Positions 14,118 to 18,628 of a stretch of DNA of 18,628 bases are shown piece by piece (position 1 is the stretch's first letter; each line of letters starts with the position of its first letter). Both the position numbers and the translations under genes were made by a program. The notes below the pieces were generated by a model. It was given only the letters and a program-made list of their open reading frames with translations. It did not search any database and was not told where the DNA came from. The stretch is from Nitrososphaerota archaeon (GTDB lineage Archaea; Thermoproteota; Nitrososphaeria; Nitrososphaerales; Gagatemarchaeaceae): NCBI GenBank assembly GCA_005877185.1, contig VBPQ01000006.1, positions 8,250 to 26,877 on the forward strand, in the 5' to 3' direction.

Positions 14118-14401
14118 TTAGTTGATGACTCTGGTCGTGACGTACACGCTGTTGTTTTGCACGAGCACGCCATACTCTAGGAGGCGCGTCGTCGGGGGAC
14201 CGCCCGTCACAGCCCCATTGTTGGAGTCGATATCCTGAGTGGCACGGAGAGTAGATCTGCGACCCTGTGTAGTTAACGGTGCAAGGGCTGGTGAGTGCGG
14301 GTCGTGCTGAAAGCCTTCCACTGGCTGTTGAAGTTCAGGAGCGAGAGCCCACCGCTGGGGTGGTTAAAGTATGCAGGTACTCCTCGTGAGTCGCCCCCAA
14401 G
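14118..14401 (-). pseudogene. Broken remnant of a surface-protein-like gene
   Basis: On the minus strand a protein-like sequence is split over different frames. One frame (14401 down to 14276) reads LGGDSRGVPAYFNHPSGG and continues SLLNFNSQW before a TAA at 14275-14273. A second frame near 14285-14230 gives CTVNYTGSQIYS. A third ends at the TAA at 14120-14118 with SNNGAVTGGPPTTRLLEYGV and then LVQNNSVYVTTRVIN. The composition (Asn, Thr, Ser, Gly, aromatic) is like the C-terminal part of an archaeal pilin or surface protein. No start codon opens any part. I read it as a decayed gene with at least two frameshifts; no family is recognised. Confidence 0.35.
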
Positions 14402-14403
14402 CT

Positions 14404-14410
14404 ATTAAAT
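14404..14410 (+). promoter_or_regulatory. TATA box of the DUF72 gene
   Basis: ATTAAAT about 43 bases before the GTG at 14450, predicting a leader of roughly 15-20 bases. The 12-mer ATTAAATCCTCA starting here recurs at 16597 in the promoter of the secreted-protein gene. Confidence 0.5.
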
Positions 14411-14449
14411 CCTCAACAACTCCACGCGCGAGTGCGATAATAGGAACGA

Positions 14450-15166
14450 GTGAGAAGTGTGACTAGGAACGTATATGTCGGAGTCTCCGGCTTCAGCTAT
14501 CCCAGCTGGAAGGGAAGGTTCTATCCGAATGACATGAAGAGCGAGGAATTTCTCGCCCATTACTCTCAGCGTCTAGACAGCGTGGAGATCAACAGCTCCT
14601 TCTACGCACCGCCCAGTGCCGTTATGGTGAAGAATTGGTCTGAGAAGACTAATGAGAAGTTCAGGTTCGCCTTCAAAGCACCCAAGCAGATCACTCACAT
14701 TTTGAAACTCGGAGAAAGTTCGCCCGACGAGGCTGACAATCTTTCGAAGACTCTGGACCTATTGGGTCCGAAGCGAGGCCCCATCTTGTTTCAGTTGCCT
14801 CCTTACACGAAGCAGGACCATAAGCTTCTCGACGAATTCCTATCCAAGACTTCCGGCATCAAGAATCGCGTCTTCGAGTTTAGGCACGAGTCGTGGTTCC
14901 AGGACTCCACATATCGACTACTGGAGAAACACGGGGCAGGTTTCTGCATCGCAGAGACTGAAGACATGAGACCGGCATTCCGAATTACCGGAGAGTTTGC
15001 CTACTTCAGGCTGAGGAAAGAATCCTACGATGAGAAGACCATTGACCTATGGGCAGAGAAGATCCGTGAGATGACGAAGAGTTTGCGGGAGAGCTATGCC
15101 TACCTTCGACATGATGAGAGCGGGGAAAACGCTGTCCTAGCTCAGAGGCTTTCCGAAAAATTGTAG
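14450..15166 (+). CDS. DUF72-family protein
   Basis: 238 residues, the usual length of DUF72, a TIM-barrel-like family of unknown function (YecE in bacteria). Family features are all visible: the N-terminal YVGVSGFSYPSWKGRFYP segment (about 9-26), FLAHYSQRLDSVEINSSFY (about 34-52) with the conserved Glu-Asn, FRFAFKAPKQITH (about 71-83), ILFQLPPY (about 111-118), VFEFRHESWF (about 140-149) and the late YAYLRHDESGENAV (about 215-228), where relatives often read YVYFNNDA. The start is GTG at 14450; GTG at 14459 is an alternative. It stands alone, with a TATA box upstream and no partner gene that would suggest a role. Confidence 0.9.
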   Translation: MRSVTRNVYVGVSGFSYPSWKGRFYPNDMKSEEFLAHYSQRLDSVEINSSFYAPPSAVMVKNWSEKTNEKFRFAFKAPKQITHILKLGESSPDEADNLSKTLDLLGPKRGPILFQLPPYTKQDHKLLDEFLSKTSGIKNRVFEFRHESWFQDSTYRLLEKHGAGFCIAETEDMRPAFRITGEFAYFRLRKESYDEKTIDLWAEKIREMTKSLRESYAYLRHDESGENAVLAQRLSEKL

Positions 15167-15215
15167 AGCCGGATAGGAACTCGGCCGTCCAAGTAAGGAA
15201 GCATGGAATATCTCT

Positions 15216-15292
15216 CGCTGATACGATTCTGATAAAGTCTGTACCAGCACACGCCAAAGGCGACATCGACTTGTATCAGAATCGTTTCACCG
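15216..15292. repeat. Long imperfect inverted repeat
   Basis: Left arm 15223-15239 (ACGATTCTGATAAAGTC) matches the reverse complement of right arm 15268-15285 (GACTTGTATCAGAATCGT) with a single one-base bulge. Similarity continues outward (CGCTGAT against CGGTGAA), giving arms of about 24 bases. The 28-base centre contains GCC-AAA-GGC. It lies 50 bases after the DUF72 stop and ends 34 bases before the next gene. Confidence 0.75.
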
Positions 15293-15326
15293 AACTGATT
15301 TACGACTACCGGTCCTTACCCTGCCC

Positions 15327-15752
15327 ATGGCCAAAATATTGACGCAACAAACGACAACTGCCTATCCCAAGACAGCTTCGATACTCGCTCTCGCGGGCGG
15401 CACCCTGATACTGCTTGGCGGGGTGCTTTTCATTGCCGCCTCCGTCTACATCCTCCCTAACCTCAACTACAGCAACCTTAGAACACCACAGGGCCTCTCC
15501 AGCGCCAGCCTTCCGATTCTCGTGTCAGGCATAGTCGGGGTGATGGGAATCTTCGGGCTGGTCTCCGGAGTCATAGTCCTTATTTCGGCGGTGATGCTCC
15601 TCGCGAAGCTGGGCCAGCGGAGGACCTGGGGCATACTCATCCTCGTCTTCTCAATCCTAAGCTTCGTAGGCCTGGGCGGTTTCATCGCCGGGGCGATCCT
15701 GGGAATGGTGGGTGGCATACTGACCCTAAGGTGGAAGGCGCCGACCCAGTAG
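15327..15752 (+). CDS. Small four-helix membrane protein, function unknown
   Basis: 141 residues. Hydrophobic segments at about 18-43, 62-93 (with a Gly-rich kink, possibly longer than one helix) and 101-135 (Gly-rich, probably two helices) suggest four membrane spans, with an external loop at 44-61. The overall form (Gly-rich small membrane protein, short polar ends) resembles DUF4064/DUF6114-type proteins, but I cannot assign a family with confidence. GATTTACG at 15297-15304 is about 27 bases before the ATG, so the mRNA is probably leaderless. A membrane-anchored winged-helix gene follows on the same strand after 84 bases. Confidence 0.75.
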   Translation: MAKILTQQTTTAYPKTASILALAGGTLILLGGVLFIAASVYILPNLNYSNLRTPQGLSSASLPILVSGIVGVMGIFGLVSGVIVLISAVMLLAKLGQRRTWGILILVFSILSFVGLGGFIAGAILGMVGGILTLRWKAPTQ

Positions 15753-15836
15753 GGGTCGGTTGTGGAGAACCACTTCGGCTCGGTGGACTCGGATAAGTGA
15801 GAGGGGTTAACTCAGGAGTAGGAGGGAGCAGGAGAG

Positions 15837-16388
15837 ATGGAGAAGCTCAAGGTTCTGCTGATAATGCTCCTGGCCGCGACTTCCGGGCTTGCGGTCTCGA
15901 TTTACATCGTTGCCCTATTTCTCGCTCCCACCGAGTCGCCGCTCAACGTGCTCGCGCGTATTCTGACAGGCGGCTTCTCACCCGACCTGACCATCCTCAT
16001 ACCGCTCTCGTCCCTGCTCTTTCTCAGCATTGTCCTCGCCAGCATGGTGGGTGTCATCTACTTCCTCGTGCTCCCCGAGATGAAGAACTACGTGTCGGGT
16101 AACGGCAGAGAGATCATCTCGGTGGTCCTGAGGACCCTCAAGCCCGAGGAGAGGAAGGTGGTCGGCGTACTCGACGCCCATGGAGGCACATACCTGCAGA
16201 AGTTCATCACGAAAGAGGCCGGTCTATCAAGACTGAAGACCCACAGGGTCATCGCCGCGCTCTCCGAGAGAGGTATCGTCCACGTCGAAGAACGGGGGAA
16301 CACAAGCGAGGTCTCGCTTGTGAAGTGGTTCCACGATGGGATGCACCAGCAGATCAACGGGCTTGATCATGCAGGAACTGACCCTTAA
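15837..16388 (+). CDS. Membrane-anchored winged-helix regulator
   Basis: 183 residues. Two hydrophobic segments (about 5-31 and 50-80) are followed by a cytoplasmic winged helix at about 92-165: LKPEERKVVGVLDAHGGTYL, then FITKEAGLSRLKTHRVIAAL as the helix-turn-helix, RGIVHVEERGN as the wing and SLVKWF at the end. This is the layout of the archaeal membrane-bound winged-helix family often named as DUF7343-like or MarR-like one-component regulators. A signal sensed by the membrane part could alter binding by the tail. GGAGG at 15821-15825 lies 11 bases before the ATG. It may share a transcript with the small membrane protein upstream. Confidence 0.8.
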   Translation: MEKLKVLLIMLLAATSGLAVSIYIVALFLAPTESPLNVLARILTGGFSPDLTILIPLSSLLFLSIVLASMVGVIYFLVLPEMKNYVSGNGREIISVVLRTLKPEERKVVGVLDAHGGTYLQKFITKEAGLSRLKTHRVIAALSERGIVHVEERGNTSEVSLVKWFHDGMHQQINGLDHAGTDP

Positions 16389-16635
16389 TGAAATCGCGTG
16401 GCTTTGTAACAAGAATTTCTTGAATCGCCGATGGGAGGTCGCAAGGTATAGGTTTGAGAACTTCTTCCCGAAGAAAGATGCAGAAGAATCAACAACTCTT
16501 TTAGGAACTCATTCATGTCGTAAGGACCGAATAAGCCTTCCTTTCAACCTGAATTTCTCTACTGATGACATTTCTAGTTAAGTTACTCGCTAGTCAATTA
16601 AATCCTCAGCGAAATTCGAGGTAGCGAATGAAAAC
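16389..16635 (+). promoter_or_regulatory. AT-richer intergenic region with TATA box of the secreted-protein gene
   Basis: About 247 bases with no convincing gene. AATTAAAT (16596-16603) is a TATA box about 36 bases before the ATG at 16636, giving a leader of roughly 10 bases. The stretch is clearly more AT-rich than the flanking genes. Confidence 0.5.
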
Positions 16636-17796
16636 ATGAACAGTACGAAACACAGTCGATACGCACTCACAATCCCAGTAGCTCTAGCAATCTTGATGAT
16701 AGCGAATCCAGTCATGGCTGCCTCTCTCATGGGTTCGAAGGCGGTCCGCCTAGACCTCCTATCCTCTGTAACCTACGATGGTTCGGCCACCGCGATCTCG
16801 ATAAGCACGCCACTGACGAGTCTTGCATTCGGAAGCACCGGGAGCCTGGTAGGAAATGGGCTGGCGGCTGGAGGACTCCTCTACGAAGACCCGACGATGG
16901 TGCAGACTCAATTTGCAAACGCAGAGACGCTCTTGTCCGTCGCAATGGGCTCGGGCGGCCAGTCTGAAAGCCAGGCCGCGGTGGGCGACGTCGATCTTCT
17001 CCCAGGCACAGCCTATGAAGTCACTGCAGACTTCGTGATGTCAACTGTCTACTCAACTCTCTCCGGCTCCTCTGGATACAGCGATATCAACAACCTGCAA
17101 GTGGCAGGGATGCCAGTCACCGTAACTGGAGCGCCGAACCAGGTCGTGGACGTGCTCGGGTTGGCTACGCTCGTCATCAACGAGCAGACGCCCACCTCCA
17201 ATGGCATGGTCGTCAACGCACTCGACCTCTCAACCGTCGACGGAGTTCAGGTCCTCGTCTCCAGCGTCTCCGCCTCGGTATCTTCCCTTTCGCTCGGCCT
17301 AAGCCCCGGCAGTTCAGCCGTCCAGGTAGGACATAGCAGCTTCATCCAGCCCATGCACGCCATCATCACGTGCCCAGACTTCGTAACAGGTGGAGGGTGG
17401 ATCACGGTCACCGACGGCAGCGGAAACGACAAGGGTACTTTCGGCTTCGTTGCCGGATGCAAGAACGGGGGCACCAACCCGAGAGGAAACTTGGAGTACC
17501 ACGACCACGACAACCCCGCGTTTTTCAACGTGAAGGCCACGAGCGTGGACTTCTACTCTGATTGCGGAGCCGGTTCATCGCCGAATTGCAGAACTTTCTC
17601 TGGCGACGCAGAAGTCAATCATGTGTCGGGGTACAGGTACGAGTGTACAGTGCAGGACAATGGAGAACCAGGTAAGGGTAGTGACCTCTTCGTCATACAG
17701 GTCTTCCAGAATGGGGTGCAGGTCTATAGCTCGCTCGACGCTGGGTCCAACGGCGTACTGGGTGGCGGAAACATAAAGCTCCATACTAGCGGCTAG
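16636..17796 (+). CDS. Secreted protein with choice-of-anchor-like and post-COAP-like domains
   Basis: 386 residues. An N-terminal signal peptide is clear: basic NSTKHSR, hydrophobic core about 10-26, and likely cleavage after PVMA-A near 28-29. Residues about 36-225 are beta-rich and Ser/Thr/Val/Gly-rich. They end in VLGLATLVINEQTPTSNG and VNALDLSTVDGVQVLVSSV, in the style of the choice-of-anchor P domains of Actinobacteria. From 250 comes a different domain with TGGGWITV (251-258), KGTFGFVAGC and GNLEYHDHD (284-292), which matches by memory the post-COAP domain of bacterial secreted proteins; its Cys residues suggest disulfides outside the cell. Function unknown. A bacterial origin by transfer is possible. 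A hairpin-T terminator follows. Confidence 0.8.
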   Translation: MNSTKHSRYALTIPVALAILMIANPVMAASLMGSKAVRLDLLSSVTYDGSATAISISTPLTSLAFGSTGSLVGNGLAAGGLLYEDPTMVQTQFANAETLLSVAMGSGGQSESQAAVGDVDLLPGTAYEVTADFVMSTVYSTLSGSSGYSDINNLQVAGMPVTVTGAPNQVVDVLGLATLVINEQTPTSNGMVVNALDLSTVDGVQVLVSSVSASVSSLSLGLSPGSSAVQVGHSSFIQPMHAIITCPDFVTGGGWITVTDGSGNDKGTFGFVAGCKNGGTNPRGNLEYHDHDNPAFFNVKATSVDFYSDCGAGSSPNCRTFSGDAEVNHVSGYRYECTVQDNGEPGKGSDLFVIQVFQNGVQVYSSLDAGSNGVLGGGNIKLHTSG

Positions 17797-17816
17797 CCGA
17801 TTCGCGCCGCAGTTGG

Positions 17817-17852
17817 CGGTGCCCGGTGAGATGGGCACCGAACCCACTTTTT
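17817..17852 (+). terminator. Hairpin followed by T-tract after the secreted-protein gene
   Basis: CGGTGCCC and GGGCACCG (17817-17824, 17833-17840) form a perfect 8-bp stem with an 8-base loop, followed 7 bases later by TTTTT (17848-17852). It begins 20 bases after the stop codon at 17796. The form is that of a bacterial-style intrinsic terminator; archaea mainly need the T-tract. Confidence 0.55.
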
Positions 17853-17965
17853 CATTCCATCGAGGTGGATATCACCAGGGTTACAAGACAGGAGCGTTCG
17901 ATTCTCTCCATCTGTGACCAGGCTACGCAGATTCCCACGGCGCCTGAGGTGGGAGGTCTAACTAG

Positions 17966-18244
17966 TTAATAGGCCGACTGGATCTGCCCTGAGTAGGTGC
18001 CTGACGTCAATCCCGTAGTTGGGTCGACCAGACCCACCAACGCTATCTGCCCCTGAAGGTTTGTTAACTGGCTATTTGCCTTGATGATCGTCGCGGTCGA
18101 GCTGAGCTGATATCCGGTGGGCTGAAGAGTCACCGTCCCTTGCTCGTAGAAGACCACGGTCCCCGACTTGCCCGCCACAGTACAGGTGCAGGTGTCAATC
18201 GCCTGAAACACCGCGTCACCAGTGGGGTAGAGGGCTAACTGCAC
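17966..18244 (-). CDS. Beta-rich secreted-type protein fragment, start missing
   Basis: From the GTG at 18244 this gives 92 residues, but the same frame continues upstream without a stop to 18340 and reads as real protein (PSGGNLIYNQANEGVIAGTF, then SGTYITTVQ), so the true protein is longer. No ATG, GTG or TTG opens that extension, which ends at a TAA at 18343-18341. The sequence alternates short beta strands (AGKSGTVVFYEQGTV, SSTATIIKANSQLTNLQG) in a way that resembles DUF3224/allene-oxide-cyclase-like barrels; this is a weak resemblance from memory. The likely reading is a 5'-truncated or frameshifted secreted protein gene. Whether it is expressed is doubtful. Confidence 0.45.
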   Translation of the reverse strand: MQLALYPTGDAVFQAIDTCTCTVAGKSGTVVFYEQGTVTLQPTGYQLSSTATIIKANSQLTNLQGQIALVGLVDPTTGLTSGTYSGQIQSAY

Positions 18245-18389
18245 TGTTGTGATGTAGGTCCCCGAGAAGGTTCCGGCGATGACGCCCTCGTTCGCCTGGT
18301 TGTATATCAGATTCCCACCGCTGGGGCGTAAGCAGAACGCTTAATCCCAGGGAATCACTTTGAGCCGCGGCCACAATTTAGTCTATCGC

Positions 18390-18578
18390 TTAACCTTCTC
18401 CAAGTATATCTCCTTGGTTATCTGCCTCTTGTTGGGTCACACAATCATGCGAATAGGTCGTCAAGGCCATACGGTTAACTTGCGCAGGGCGACCTCGTAG
18501 AAGCGTCTGCTGTGCACCCGAGTGGCTCCTTCGGAACATCGCCTGTACGAACTCGTCCTTCTTCCCCCAGTCCAGCAT
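18390..18578 (-). CDS. Possible small leaderless gene, unknown
   Basis: 62 residues beginning MLDWGKKDEFVQAMFRRSHS, not recognised. Support is positional: TTAAAA on the minus strand (18605-18600) is centred about 25 bases before the ATG, as in leaderless archaeal genes, and GGAGG lies at 18594-18590. The second half of the protein has no clear structure. It could be the intact start of a gene that has lost its 3' part, or a chance ORF. Confidence 0.3.
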   Translation of the reverse strand: MLDWGKKDEFVQAMFRRSHSGAQQTLLRGRPAQVNRMALTTYSHDCVTQQEADNQGDILGEG

Positions 18579-18628
18579 GCGTATTCACGCCTCCCGGGGT
18601 TTTAACGAGGGAGAAATCATTGCTTGAA

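Noticed and set aside
16336..16581. 81-aa plus-strand ORF running out of the winged-helix gene
   Set aside because: Starts inside the upstream gene, has no ribosome signal and no recognisable domain; the part beyond 16388 looks like AT-rich intergenic DNA.
1..18628. CRISPR arrays, transposase genes, integrase or attachment sites
   Set aside because: No regularly spaced direct repeats and no transposase or integrase motifs were seen in any frame.

Overview
The window is a gene-dense, GC-rich stretch of archaeal chromosome. The archaeal assignment rests on several features: a full-length transcription factor B, a 45-codon RNA polymerase subunit P gene, a PhoU protein carrying an AbrB-type DNA-binding domain, a CetZ-type tubulin homologue, and clear TATA boxes. 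Some of those TATA boxes lie about 25-30 bases before the start codon, as for leaderless transcripts; other genes, often with TTG starts, have a Shine-Dalgarno motif instead. The TFB sequence style and the genome style suggest a relative of the Nitrososphaeria/Thermoproteota, but that placement is inference; no rRNA is present. I found no tRNA, rRNA, CRISPR array or transposase.

Bases 1-2816: the 3' end of an M20 metallopeptidase gene (+), a CBS-pair protein with a C2H2 zinc finger (-), and a saccharopine-dehydrogenase-like oxidoreductase (+, leaderless). Bases 2813-5657 form a phosphate block. The PiT phosphate permease and its DUF47 partner form a minus-strand operon. Transcribed away from it is an AbrB-PhoU regulator. 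Bases 5685-6828 hold basal transcription genes: tfb followed by rpoP on the minus strand, with a strong TATA box and Shine-Dalgarno motif. Bases 7044-9882 encode a complete three-subunit proton-translocating NAD(P) transhydrogenase with overlapping genes (pntA1, pntA2, pntB).

Bases 10123-11331 hold a HAD-family phosphatase homologue whose catalytic Asp is Asn, and a small winged-helix protein. Bases 11478-13718 form a two-gene minus-strand operon: CetZ, then a five-TM protein with a cytoplasmic winged-helix-like region and a coiled coil. This is the most attractive candidate for an uncharacterised system, a cytoskeletal GTPase with a dedicated membrane partner.

From about 13.7 kb on, the window looks more accessory. 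There is a 731-base stretch with a broken surface-protein-like remnant, a DUF72 protein, a 76-base imperfect inverted repeat, a small four-helix membrane protein and a membrane-anchored winged-helix protein. After these come a secreted protein ending in a C-terminal domain like that of bacterial choice-of-anchor proteins, followed by a hairpin-plus-T terminator, then a start-less beta-rich secreted-type fragment and a small possible leaderless ORF at the right edge.
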